From assembly GCA_963170055.1 (NCBI GenBank), contig CAUJGJ010000069.1, positions 1,800,701-1,835,700 of the forward strand: DNA of 35,000 nucleotides, written 5' to 3'. The notes beneath the pieces were generated by a model, which saw only the letters and a list, made by a program, of their open reading frames with translations, made no database searches and was not told the DNA's origin. The DNA comes from Halisarca cf. caerulea (taxonomy: Eukaryota; Porifera; Demospongiae; Chondrillida; Halisarcidae). Positions 1-8,516 of the stretch are shown here, piece after piece; within the stretch, counting starts at the first letter, position 1, and each line of letters begins with the position of its first letter. A program made the translations under genes and the position numbers.

Positions 1-810
1 CGCGTTACTTGGACCCACGAGAGAAGTTTGCAGTGGTGGTCAAGTGTTTCCCGGAGCCTGGTGGACAATAGTTGGTGGATAAACAACTTAAGAATGTCTC
101 AATCAACTTTCATGTACATTTGTCGGCAAGTTGCTCCGTATATCAGCAAACATGCAACAGTAATGAGGGAACCAGTTGAGCTGGAAAGAAGAGTAGCTGT
201 CACTATATGGAGGCTAGCCACCAACATCGAGTATAGAACTCTTGGTGAATTATTCGGGCTTGGGCGGTCCACAGTAGGGAAGATTGTTCTTGAAACATGC
301 GAGGCAATTGCACAGAATTTGCTTCAGGTCTATGTGCAATTCCCTAAGGATCAAGTGTTGTCACAAGTGATGCATGGCTTTGAGAACAAGTCTGGCTTTC
401 CTCAAGTTGCCGGTGCTATTGACGGGACACACATTCCCATCATACGACCTCAAGAGAATGCAACAGACTATTTTAATCGTAAAGGGTATCATTCCTTGGT
501 GATGCAAGCAGTTGTTGACTTTCGTGGCTTATTTACTGATGTGTATATAGGCTGGCCTGGACGAGTGCATGATGCACGAATTTTTTCAAATTCAGACTTG
601 TTTGCAAAAGGATCAGATGGACAACTCTTCCCAGATCAGACACGGCTAATAAATGGTTTCAACCTACCCATTGTATTAGTTGGTGATCCTGCCTACCCTC
701 TTCTACCTTGGGTAATGAAAGCATACCCTGAGTATGCTGGGATGTCTCGAAAGCAAAGAAACTTTAACTACAGGCTCAGTAAAGACAATGTGAATAAACC
801 TATTAATTAG
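1..810 (+). pseudogene. Harbinger-type (DDE_Tnp_4/HARBI1-like) transposase, C-terminally truncated
   Basis: The frame is open from the first base, so the N-terminus lies outside the window. The first third has the helix-rich region typical of HARBI1-like proteins, including LGELFGLGRSTVGKIV, a helix-turn-helix-like stretch. The first catalytic Asp lies in GAIDGTHIPI and the second in GRVHDARIF, followed by the family's GDPAYPLLPW block. The frame then reads FNYRLS and diverges to a stop. Family members normally continue with a stretch of the form R..vE..fG.lK.rw that carries the third catalytic acidic residue; it is absent here. The end lies directly against the 3' end of the convergent Myb/SANT gene, which suggests a deletion at the junction. 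The product should be catalytically dead, although it could still bind DNA or its partner. Confidence 0.85.
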
Positions 811-1930
811 AATTAGAGGTAGTAGTCACTGGTGACTCATCTTGCTGTGAAGCATGCGAGCTGGTTGGCAACTGTGATGGTTGACCCTGTCTGGAAGGTA
901 ATGTTACTGGACCAGGTGTAATGCTGGTAACTGGGACTGGTGGATAAGGAAAGGGAGGAGGTCTGTAACCAGTAAACATCATCATCATCTGTTGCATCTG
1001 CTGCATCCTCATCATCTGGTCCTCCTCTCGGGCTGCTCTTCTTTCCTCATTTTCTGCTTCAGACTTCATTCTTTTTTCTTCAAATTCAATGAAACGTCTA
1101 TCTGATTCTTCTGTCTGCCTTTCTAGCTTGTCTAATATCTCTGACATTCTTCTATCTGCCTCAGTTCTCTTCCTTCTGATACTAGCACCCGGTGTTCTCC
1201 TCACAGATGTTCCTGTTGTTGTCGTCGTCGTCGTTGTTGTTAGTGTTGGTGTTGCTGTTATAGTTGTTGTGGGTGTTGTTGCAGTTGTTGCTGTTGCCAT
1301 TGTTGGTGCTGTAATGACTGTTGCTGTCGTTACTGTTTGTGGCGAGGGTGGTGGTGGTGTACCAGGTGCAATAGTGTCTTGAGACATTCCTGATGGTGGA
1401 CCAGACATTGTTTCGTCATTTGCATCACTCCTTCCCCCTTCTGGAGTCTCCAATCTGTCACTACAGTAACTGTCCTCATTTTCCGCATCCTGCAAGTGGG
1501 ATGAGCTGCTATCCTGGTTCTCCCTCTCCTCTTCCACAGGCTCTTCGTTGTTATCGTCTTGTTGAACAGTAGAGGAATTGGAGTTGGTGGTGGTGGGCGG
1601 ATTCGAACTGGACAGCAGATTGGTTGGTCTGGAGGCAGGCCTGTGACCCAGAACCCTATCGAGATCACCGTAGAATGGAAAATCAGATCTCCCTCGGCCA
1701 CTTCGGTTGTTGTTGTCCTTTATTTTCCTGTAAGTGGCCGTTAAATTCTTGATTTTTACCCGACACTGCTGCCAAGTTCTGTCGTAGCCCAATCTTGAGA
1801 AATCGCGTTGAATGCGTTCGAAAATCGCCTTGTTCCGTACAGCAATTCCCAACTCCGCTTGCACACGACCGTCTCCCCATAAATTGAGTAGTGCTCTCGT
1901 CTCCTGAATCGACCATGATGAACCAGCCAT
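803..1930 (-). CDS. Myb/SANT-like DNA-binding protein of PIF/Harbinger transposon
   Basis: I chose the ATG at 1928-1930 (MAGSSWSIQETRALL). The frame also stays open upstream to 2059, but that part is translated terminal repeat. Residues 1 to about 95 form a Myb/SANT trihelix-like domain (Myb_DNA-bind_4 type), with Trp in SSWS, LLNLWGD, WQQCRVKIKNL and a closing PFYGDLDRVLG motif. A low-complexity Ser/Asn/Glu region and a long Thr/Ala tract follow. Next comes a charged coiled-coil-like segment (RRMSEILDKLERQTEESDRRF onward), a Met/Gln run and a Pro-rich tail. In PIF/Harbinger elements the Myb-like partner brings the transposase to the nucleus and to the transposon ends. The gene is intact and is transcribed away from the terminal repeat, which probably supplies its promoter. 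Confidence 0.85.
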   Translation of the reverse strand: MAGSSWSIQETRALLNLWGDGRVQAELGIAVRNKAIFERIQRDFSRLGYDRTWQQCRVKIKNLTATYRKIKDNNNRSGRGRSDFPFYGDLDRVLGHRPASRPTNLLSSSNPPTTTNSNSSTVQQDDNNEEPVEEERENQDSSSSHLQDAENEDSYCSDRLETPEGGRSDANDETMSGPPSGMSQDTIAPGTPPPPSPQTVTTATVITAPTMATATTATTPTTTITATPTLTTTTTTTTTGTSVRRTPGASIRRKRTEADRRMSEILDKLERQTEESDRRFIEFEEKRMKSEAENEERRAAREEDQMMRMQQMQQMMMMFTGYRPPPFPYPPVPVTSITPGPVTLPSRQGQPSQLPTSSHASQQDESPVTTTSNSN

Positions 1931-1940
1931 CTCAAACTTC

Positions 1941-2158
1941 TTTTGGCGCGCTTCGAGGCAAATTGGTCGATCCGGATTCAATCTACCTCCGTATGTGGAT
2001 TGAGTAATGCGCATTGTAATTCGCTTCCGATAATGCGCATTACGTGTGGACGCTCCCATTCCAAATTCAAAGCGGATTCAATGCGCATTCAATCCGGATT
2101 CGAGCGTACGTGTGGACACCACTTTTTGGCGCGCTTCGAGGCAAATTGGTCGATCCGG
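1941..2158. repeat. 183-bp Harbinger terminal repeat (A 35 bp + B 148 bp), first copy plus second A
   Basis: The 35-bp A block (starting TTTTGGCGCGCTTCGAGG) occupies 1941-1975, the 148-bp B block 1976-2123, and a second A block 2124-2158. B recurs at about 3047-3194 and 4119-4266, and A again at about 3195-3229. Each B block contains the palindrome AATGCGCATT three times and several GGATTCAAT motifs, and ends in GTGTGGACACCACT. Such subterminal motifs are typical binding sites for transposon-encoded proteins; that role is inferred here. Confidence 0.8.
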
Positions 2159-3042
2159 TGTACGGGAAATTTCAACCCCCCTATTTTTCATCCCCCCGGT
2201 TAAAATATACTAGGATATTTTATCCCCCCAGGATAAAGTATCCTAGGAAAATTCAACCCCCTTTGGGACAAAGTATCCCCCCCAATGTAATACTAAACCG
2301 AGTATAATAGTGAAAAATAGATATATTATTGCAATATTAAACATCATAATAACAGGCAATGTTTATACAATAAAGCTAAAATACTTAGTATTGCATGGAA
2401 GTTAAAATAACATAATATAAATAATAATCATAATAAAAGTAGGCAAGATGTTAGTACAAAAAAGCAAAAAAATAGGATAGCCAAGGATAGGATATTAGGA
2501 AATCTTGTTTAGTCTGGGGAACCAATATCCTGAAGCTGCTATATACATGGTACCCAGAAGGCAAAAACAAAACTTTTAAAATAAAGTACCAAAAGTACAT
2601 ATTAAAGTAATACAAGAAATACATATCGTAGTATCAAACATATACTGAAAGTAGGCAAAATACATACAACTTGAAAAACATAATAAATAAAAGTGAAAAT
2701 ATTGTAATAAGATCAAAACAACCTGATACGTAGTATAGAGTGTCTAGCTATGTATGGTTACAGTACGATCTTTACGTCAAGCGCATTTTATTAAGATGGC
2801 GTCTTCTACTTCGTGTGTTTACTTACGATCTTTGGAAACTGTTAGTGCATTTGCCGTGAGTAGTAGTGTCTGGTGCGACAGCAATCTATTTTGCTGCTAA
2901 CTAATGCACCTTCATTGCTTGCCGTTAAGGGGGGTTATTTTTTCCCAAGGGGGGTTAATTTTTACTGGTTTAAACTAACCGGGGGGTTAGTTTAAACTAA
3001 CCGGGGGGATACTTTATACGGGGGATACTTTAAACTGTGACA
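2159..3042. mobile_element. Non-autonomous TGT...ACA element, copy 1, CCGG target duplication
   Basis: This 884-bp AT-rich sequence begins TGTACGGG and ends CTGTGACA, flanked on both sides by CCGG (2155-2158 and 3043-3046). The uninterrupted junction GATCCGGATTC exists at 1969-1979, so CCGG is a 4-bp target duplication. The ends are loosely inverted: both carry repeated C6 tracts (as G6 at the right end) spaced with GGTTAAA/GTTTAAAC motifs. There is no substantial coding frame. It could be a Ginger-like or other MITE-type DNA element, or a solo LTR, because TG...CA ends with a 4-bp duplication fit both. The duplication and boundaries are seen directly; the class is not settled. Confidence 0.7.
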
Positions 3043-3229
3043 CCGGATTCAATCTACCTCCGTATGTGGATTGAGTAATGCGCATTGTAATTCGCTTCCG
3101 ATAATGCGCATTACGTGTGGACGCTCCCATTCCAAATTCAAAGCGGATTCAATGCGCATTCAATCCGGATTCGAGCGTACGTGTGGACACCACTTTTTGG
3201 CGCGCTTCGAGGCAAATTGGTCGATCCGG

Positions 3230-4114
3230 TGTTACGGGAAATTTCAACCCCCCTATTTTTCATCCCCCCGGTTAAAATATACTAGGATATTTTATCCCCC
3301 CAGGATAAAGTATCCTAGGAAAATTCAACCCCCTTTGGGACAAAGTATCCCCCCCAATGTAATACTAAACCGAGTATAATAGTGAAAAATAGATATATTA
3401 TTGCAATATTAAACATCATAATAACAGGCAATGTTTATACAATAAAGCTAAAATACTTAGTATTGCATGGAAGTTAAAATAACATAATATAAATAATAAT
3501 CATAATAAAAGTAGGCAAGATGTTAGTACAAAAAAGCAAAAAAATAGGATAGCCAAGGATAGGATATTAGGAAATCTTGTTTAGTCTGGGGAACCAATAT
3601 CCTGAAGCTGCTATATACATGGTACCCAGAAGGCAAAAACAAAACTTTTAAAATAAAGTACCAAAAGTACATATTAAAGTAATACAAGAAATACATATCG
3701 TAGTATCAAACATATACTGAAAGTAGGCAAAATACATACAACTTGAAAAACATAATAAATAAAAGTGAAAATATTGTAATAAGATCAAAACAACCTGATA
3801 CGTAGTATAGAGTGTCTAGCTATGTATGGTTACAGTACGATCTTTACGTCAAGCGCATTTTATTAAGATGGCGTCTTCTACTTCGTGTGTTTACTTACGA
3901 TCTTTGGAAACTGTTAGTGCATTTGCCGTGAGTAGTAGTGTCTGGTGCGACAGCAATCTATTTTGCTGCTAACTAATGCACCTTCATTGCTTGCCGTTAA
4001 GGGGGGTTATTTTTTCCCAAGGGGGGTTAATTTTTACTGGTTTAAACTAACCGGGGGGTTAGTTTAAACTAACCGGGGGGATACTTTATACGGGGGATAC
4101 TTTAAACTGTGACA
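3230..4114. mobile_element. Non-autonomous TGT...ACA element, copy 2
   Basis: This is an almost identical second copy of the element at 2159-3042, shifted by 1071-1072 bp. The clearest difference is one extra T near its left end (TGTTAC instead of TGTAC). It is again bounded by CCGG (3226-3229 and 4115-4118). Because the flanking A/B blocks are duplicated with it, this copy arose by tandem duplication of the whole 1071-bp unit rather than by a second insertion. Confidence 0.75.
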
Positions 4115-4266
4115 CCGGATTCAATCTACCTCCGTATGTGGATTGAGTAATGCGCATTGTAATTCGCTTCCGATAATGCGCATTACGTGTGGACGCTCCC
4201 ATTCCAAATTCAAAGCGGATTCAATGCGCATTCAATCCGGATTCGAGCGTACGTGTGGACACCACT

Positions 4267-4573
4267 AACTAACTAGTGGGGTAGTGACTAACTAACACAG
4301 TGTAATCTCATATGCTATCACATAATTATGTATCACCTTACATCTCATCACATATCACATTACACACAACCTACTTATAAAAACAAGCAGAATGGGAGTT
4401 CAACACCAGTTATTAGTGTAGGTTTCCATTAGAGAATTCTGCTTCAGAAGAAACAAGACCAGCCAGCAAGTAAAACCTCATATCTATTGAAAAGGTGTCA
4501 CATTCTAGCATCAGCTGCAACTGCTAAGTTTATTTCCCAGCAAAGATAGAAAACAGCAGATATACTCAGCAAG
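4267..4573 (+). promoter_or_regulatory. Probable promoter and 5' leader of repeat-protein gene 1
   Basis: Between the transposon and gene 1 lie ACTAACTAAC repeats, an AT-rich stretch and a TATA-like TTATAAAAAC at about 4375-4384. A GAAAAGGTGTCA block follows at about 4489, then CAGCAAAGATAG about 30 bases before the ATG. The GAAAAGG and CAGCAAAGATAG blocks recur before genes 2 and 3 at similar distances, so they belong to the shared leader. Promoter function is inferred. Confidence 0.45.
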
Positions 4574-5602
4574 ATGTCAGAAAAATCCCCTGAAAGGAAA
4601 TTGTCAGTGCTCCAAGAAGAATCCCTTCTCCTTATCAGCGAACAAGAAAGAACTACTGAAATGACCTGTAAGCTACTACCAGCTGAGGACAAGGGTACTA
4701 ACAGTGAGTTTGTATCTGGGCTAGTACCACTCACTGGATGGGCAGCTACTGTGAGAGAGCAGAACGCTCAGCTGGTACCGTGTGTTGGAACAGCACACCT
4801 CACAGATGTTCACTACTGCAGCAAAAGTGACAGAGAACACACAAACTTATCTTACACTACACCCAGCAAAGAAGAAACCCCTTTCTCCACAAAGAAGCAA
4901 GAATTGGTACTTACGCCAACTTCTTGTCAGCAAAGAGAAACGTTTGGAGAAAACAGTGAGCTTGTTCCCGCAGTAACACCACTCACTGAGTGGATGAAAG
5001 CTGTGCAGGAACAGAATTCTCAGCTGGTACCAGGTGTACAAATCGCACATCTGAAATCTCCACCCTCACAAATCACACATCTGACATCTCCATCCTCACA
5101 AATCACACATCTGACATCTCCACTTTCTCACAATACAAGCAACAGAGGAGGAATAAAGCTCTGCTTTGTCAAATTTGGTGAGGAAGAGACCTACTCTACA
5201 ACGGATCAAGAAATGGTGCTCGCACTAACAGCTCAGCAGGAATCAGAAGGAGTATTCAAGAAAAACAGTGAGCTTGTGACAGGAGTACAGCCACTCACTG
5301 AGTGTACAGCTGCTGTGATGGAGCAGAATGCTCAGCTGGTACCAGGTGTACTAACTACACACCCCACATCTCCACATTGCTGCAATACAGGTGACAGAGA
5401 ACACACCAATCCCTTGTTAGCCACATTTGGTGAGGAAGAGACCTTTCACTTTATAAAGGAACAAGAGATTGTGCTTCCACCAACTGCTTGGTGTGAACCA
5501 GAAGGAGCATTTGTTGAGAGGTGTGAGTTTGTAAATGGAGCGTTACCATCTGGCAGACTGCTAGCCATCATGGAGAGAGAAAGAGCTGAACTAGTGATGT
5601 AG
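4574..5602 (+). CDS. Four-repeat acidic protein, paralog 1 (unrecognised family)
   Basis: This is an intronless frame of 342 residues starting at ATG in AGCAAGATGTCAG. The same context precedes gene 2. I do not recognise the family. The protein consists of four diverged repeats of about 84 residues, at roughly 12-94, 95-198, 199-282 and 283-342 (the last truncated). Each unit runs: F/P-x-EEET, K-x-QE-x-VL-x-PT, E-x-x-F-x-x-NSELV, G-V-x-PLTEW, EQNxQLVPGV, then a Ser/Thr-rich linker and DREHTN. The repeat 2 linker contains an in-frame 10-residue minisatellite (THLTSPPSQI-like). There is no signal peptide or membrane segment, so a cytosolic location is likely. Two paralogs follow in tandem on the same strand. 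The strong amino-acid conservation and intact frames argue for selection on the protein. Function is unknown. Confidence 0.75.
   Translation: MSEKSPERKLSVLQEESLLLISEQERTTEMTCKLLPAEDKGTNSEFVSGLVPLTGWAATVREQNAQLVPCVGTAHLTDVHYCSKSDREHTNLSYTTPSKEETPFSTKKQELVLTPTSCQQRETFGENSELVPAVTPLTEWMKAVQEQNSQLVPGVQIAHLKSPPSQITHLTSPSSQITHLTSPLSHNTSNRGGIKLCFVKFGEEETYSTTDQEMVLALTAQQESEGVFKKNSELVTGVQPLTECTAAVMEQNAQLVPGVLTTHPTSPHCCNTGDREHTNPLLATFGEEETFHFIKEQEIVLPPTAWCEPEGAFVERCEFVNGALPSGRLLAIMERERAELVM
5040..5133 (+). repeat. 30-bp coding minisatellite, three copies in gene 1
   Basis: The unit AAATCACACATCTGACATCT plus a ten-base C-rich end encodes ten residues and stays in frame. Gene 1 has about three copies, gene 2 one (about 7745-7774) and gene 3 four (about 11492-11612). 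Copy number therefore changes without breaking the frame. Confidence 0.8.
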
Positions 5603-6029
5603 GAACAACTACGTATTTTAGTATGTTAACATTAGATGCTTTATAAAGTGTGTACATTTGCTCCAAAGAAGACAAATAAGGAAACACTTCCCAACAAGTA
5701 CAACAAGCGATTCGAGTTTAAAAAACTCGTGGGCCGCCCACGGCCCTGGAAACTCGAATCACTTGGAAATCGTCTTCGAAGAACTCTTCTGGTCGAAAAG
5801 ACTCTTCGCTGATAAAATCAGAAGCGAGCGAATGAATTTTACCGAAATATAGCCGAAAGATTACGTACCGACTTTGCGTCCGCCATGTTGTTGACATATA
5901 TATATATATAATTATATATAATATATATCTAGACATCGTTCCGGACGTTCCGGACACTTCCGGTCACTTCCGGTGAAAGTAAAAACAATATAGCTGCAGT
6001 ATAAACAATATAGCTGCAGTATAAACAAA
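5603..6029. other. 3' flank of gene 1 with hairpin, AT tract and ETS-like tandem sites
   Basis: A 3' flank shared with genes 2 and 3 (GTGTGTACATTTGCTCCAAAG) spans about 5648-5700. A hairpin follows at 5709-5759, with arms GATTCGAGTTT and AAACTCGAATC around a GTGGGCCGCCCAC core. An AT dinucleotide palindrome lies at about 5897-5928. Tandem TTCCGG units, including two ACTTCCGG, occupy 5935-5976, and a 20-bp AGCTGCAGTATAAACAATAT repeat lies just after. No gene is seen. Confidence 0.5.
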
Positions 6030-6255
6030 AACAGCTGCAGCATGTCACCAGATTATGATATGCTAAGAGTCGATCACTCCATAATCCAGCAACCTCTGTA
6101 ATCTGACACAATTCTGCTACCCACAGAATAAGATTGGATTTAGCACGGTTATCCCCTGTGGAGGTACTACACATACTACTCGTGTGCACAACCACATGTG
6201 ACCAATACATACACATGTACTGTACAACTGTATGTCATGTACTCATATAGCACTA
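6030..6255. repeat. Segmental duplication block X, copy 1
   Basis: This block is closely similar to 10272-10503. Both include TCACCAGATTATGATATGCT, AATAAGATTGGATTTAGCAC and CTACTCGTGTGCA. It lies between genes 1 and 2 and has no convincing coding frame. It is part of the tandem unit that carried the repeat-protein genes. Confidence 0.8.
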
Positions 6256-6649
6256 TACGTATGCATAGATTGGTCCCAGGAGATCACAATACATAGGACA
6301 TTAGACCATAGAATTGATAGGGATTGTAGACTATACAGTATACAGGGAAGCATTGTACATCAGACGAAATCCCACACTCAAACACATGACATACATACTT
6401 CACATTCTCACTTCCATGCAGTGTGGAATAAATACACAGCAGTGTTCTCCCCAGATATCTTAAGGCATGCTGGTTCGACATGTCTTCTCTTTCAAAAACT
6501 CCTTGTAGGGGTAAAATGTATTCACAGGTTATTGAGAATCTGTGCGTAGTACAAATGATGCTGTTGCCCAAAACTGAAGCTGGGAGTACGTAAATTGTGA
6601 TGCATTATGTGAGTATAGAGTGTGTATAAGTATGATGTACATATGCATG

Positions 6650-6880
6650 TGTGTACATAGCTGATCAACATGCCTTGGGTTATTTCTGGGGAGACATTGC
6701 ACAGCAAGTACATATCAATGGGTGTGCAAAGTGCAAGCGTATGTAAACTCTTAATACCAGGACTGGAAACATGCCAGTGTGCCTGCGTATACATGATACA
6801 TACATGCATTTATCATAAGCTGGGGCCTGGGAGAATAGTAAATGGCTAATGGCTACCCAGTCTAAATAATGTTACCTGAT
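6650..6880. repeat. Segmental duplication block Y, copy 1
   Basis: This block is closely similar to 9975-10205; both share CTGATCAACATGCCTTGGGT and AATACCAGGACTGGAAACAT. It is non-coding and lies upstream of gene 2. The rest of 6256-7200 is AT-rich spacer in which I see no gene. Confidence 0.8.
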
Positions 6881-7274
6881 ATGATGATGCCTGCATGATA
6901 AGCTACTTCATTTGCAAAGATTGTTAATGTAAATTGGTGTAAATCTGTACAACTGCCTACCATTGTACAACAATGGTCAACAGTTTCGAAGTACGTACTT
7001 TCATCTTCATCATCATAATGTCAGACCAAACATTCCAGAGGGAGGATGCTAAGCACATGCAATGAATATCATTAGGTGCTTGTAGACAAACACCCACACA
7101 TTAGACTGCTATAAACCATAATCCTACATATCCTACCTCAGCCAGTAAGATCACATATAAGTACAGTATATCTGTCGAAAAGGAGTCAGGTTTCAGCACT
7201 TGCTACGTATGTACGTACAAATGTGAAGATTGTCTCCCATCAAAGATAGTAGTTGCGGACGCATTTGCAGCAAG

Positions 7275-8294
7275 ATGTCAGAAAAACCCTTTGACACAAA
7301 ATTATTATCATTGTTCCAAGAAGAATCCCTTCTCCTTACCAGCAAACAAGAAAGAGCTACTGAACTGACCTGTAAACCACTACCAGCTGAGGACAAGGGC
7401 ACTAACAGTGAGTTTGTACCTGGGCTAGTACCACTCACTGGATGGGCAGCTGCTGTGAGGGAGCAGAACACTCAGCTGGTACTATGTGTCGGAACAGCAC
7501 ACCTCACAGATGTTCATTACTGCAGCAAAAGTGACAGAGAACACACAAACCTCTCCTACGCTACACCCAGCAAAGAAGAAACCCCTTTCTTCACAAAGAA
7601 GCAAGAATTGGTACTTCCACCAACTTCTTGTCAGCAAAGAGGAACATTTGGCAACAACAGTGAGTTTGTGGCTGGACTAACACCACTCACTGAGTGGATG
7701 AAAGCTGTGCAGGGACAAAGTTCTCAGCTGGTACCAGGTGCACGAATCACACATCTGACATCTCCACCTTCTCCCAATACAAGTGACAGAGAAGGAATAA
7801 ACCTCTGCTTTGTTACATTTGGTGAGGAAGAGACCTACCCTACAGCAAAACAAGAAATGGTGCTCACACTAACGGCTCAGCAGGAATCAGAAGGAGTATT
7901 CAAGAAAAACAGTGAGCTTGTGACTGGAGTACAACCCTTCACTGAGTGTACAGCTGCTGCGCAGGAACAGAATGCTCAGCTGCTACCAGGTGTACTAACT
8001 ACACACACCACATCTCTACATTGCTGCAATACGAGGGACAGAGAACACACCAATCCCTTGTTAGCCACATTTGGTGAGGAAGAAACTTTTCGCTTTATAA
8101 AGGAACAAGAGATTGTGCTCCCACCAACTGCTCAGCTTGAACCAGAAGGAGTGTTTGTTGAGAGGTGTGAACTTGTGAATGGAGTGTTACCATTTGGCAG
8201 ACTGCTAGCCATCATGGAGAGAGAAAGAGCTGAACTAGTTTGTAGAAAGAACCACTTTTGTGTGTCAACATTAGATGTTTTACAAAGTGTGTAG
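7275..8294 (+). CDS. Four-repeat acidic protein, paralog 2, altered C-terminus
   Basis: This gene has 339 residues from the ATG at 7275 (AGCAAGATGTCAG context, as in gene 1). The frame is open upstream, but the alignment with gene 1 begins at this Met. The four-repeat layout is the same as in gene 1, with only one copy of the THLTS linker unit. The other two paralogs end in RAELVM; here a single-base deletion just before the usual stop shifts the frame and adds about 17 residues (CRKNHFCVST...), using sequence that is 3' UTR in the others. Bases 7343-7754 are identical to 11088-11499 of gene 3, while the flanking sequence differs, which suggests gene conversion. Function is unknown; no signal peptide. 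Confidence 0.75.
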   Translation: MSEKPFDTKLLSLFQEESLLLTSKQERATELTCKPLPAEDKGTNSEFVPGLVPLTGWAAAVREQNTQLVLCVGTAHLTDVHYCSKSDREHTNLSYATPSKEETPFFTKKQELVLPPTSCQQRGTFGNNSEFVAGLTPLTEWMKAVQGQSSQLVPGARITHLTSPPSPNTSDREGINLCFVTFGEEETYPTAKQEMVLTLTAQQESEGVFKKNSELVTGVQPFTECTAAAQEQNAQLLPGVLTTHTTSLHCCNTRDREHTNPLLATFGEEETFRFIKEQEIVLPPTAQLEPEGVFVERCELVNGVLPFGRLLAIMERERAELVCRKNHFCVSTLDVLQSV

Positions 8295-8516
8295 ATTTGC
8301 TCCAAAGGAGACAACTTAAGAAATACTAATCTCATTCCCAGCCCCTCTTCCGGTTGCCATTTTATTCTCGCCGGGAAGGTGGGTCTGGTACATATACGAC
8401 GAAACCTTGGATCATGATCTGGAGATCCGCAGACCAATCAGATTGCACAATCGCGCATATTAATGAGAAAATCACGTGGTGTCACAAGCGTCACCTGATT
8501 CTAGAAGTGTCGCTTC
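8295..8516. other. 3' flank of gene 2 and partial copy of the TAGTCTCG transposon end
   Basis: The conserved paralog 3' flank (GTGTGTAGATTTGCTCCAAAG) ends near 8315. From about 8327 a partial copy of the transposon terminus found at 8517 follows (TAATCTCATTCCCAGCCCC, then GCCATTTTATTCTCGCCGGG). No gene is seen. Confidence 0.6.

Larger units (their letters stand above)
1..4266. mobile_element. PIF/Harbinger DNA transposon, right part, with terminal repeat array
   Basis: Two convergent genes, a Harbinger DDE transposase on plus and a Myb/SANT-like protein on minus, form the standard two-gene set of PIF/Harbinger transposons. Their stop codons overlap by a few bases around 803-810. Right of the Myb gene lies a 183-bp repeat present two and a half times and interrupted by two copies of another element. 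The last repeat copy ends at about 4266 at a GTGTGGACACCACT motif followed by an ACTAAC-rich stretch, which I take as the probable right terminus. The left terminus lies outside the window, so terminal inverted repeats and the expected three-base target duplication cannot be checked. The transposase is truncated, so this copy is probably not autonomous. Confidence 0.75.

Noticed and set aside
1930..2059. N-terminal extension of the Myb/SANT protein
   Set aside because: The extra residues are translated terminal repeat (A/B blocks), and the conserved domain begins right after the ATG at 1930.
5718..6809. Several 80-105-codon frames between genes 1 and 2
   Set aside because: They fall in duplicated non-coding blocks X and Y, are not conserved in frame between the copies, and have low-complexity composition.
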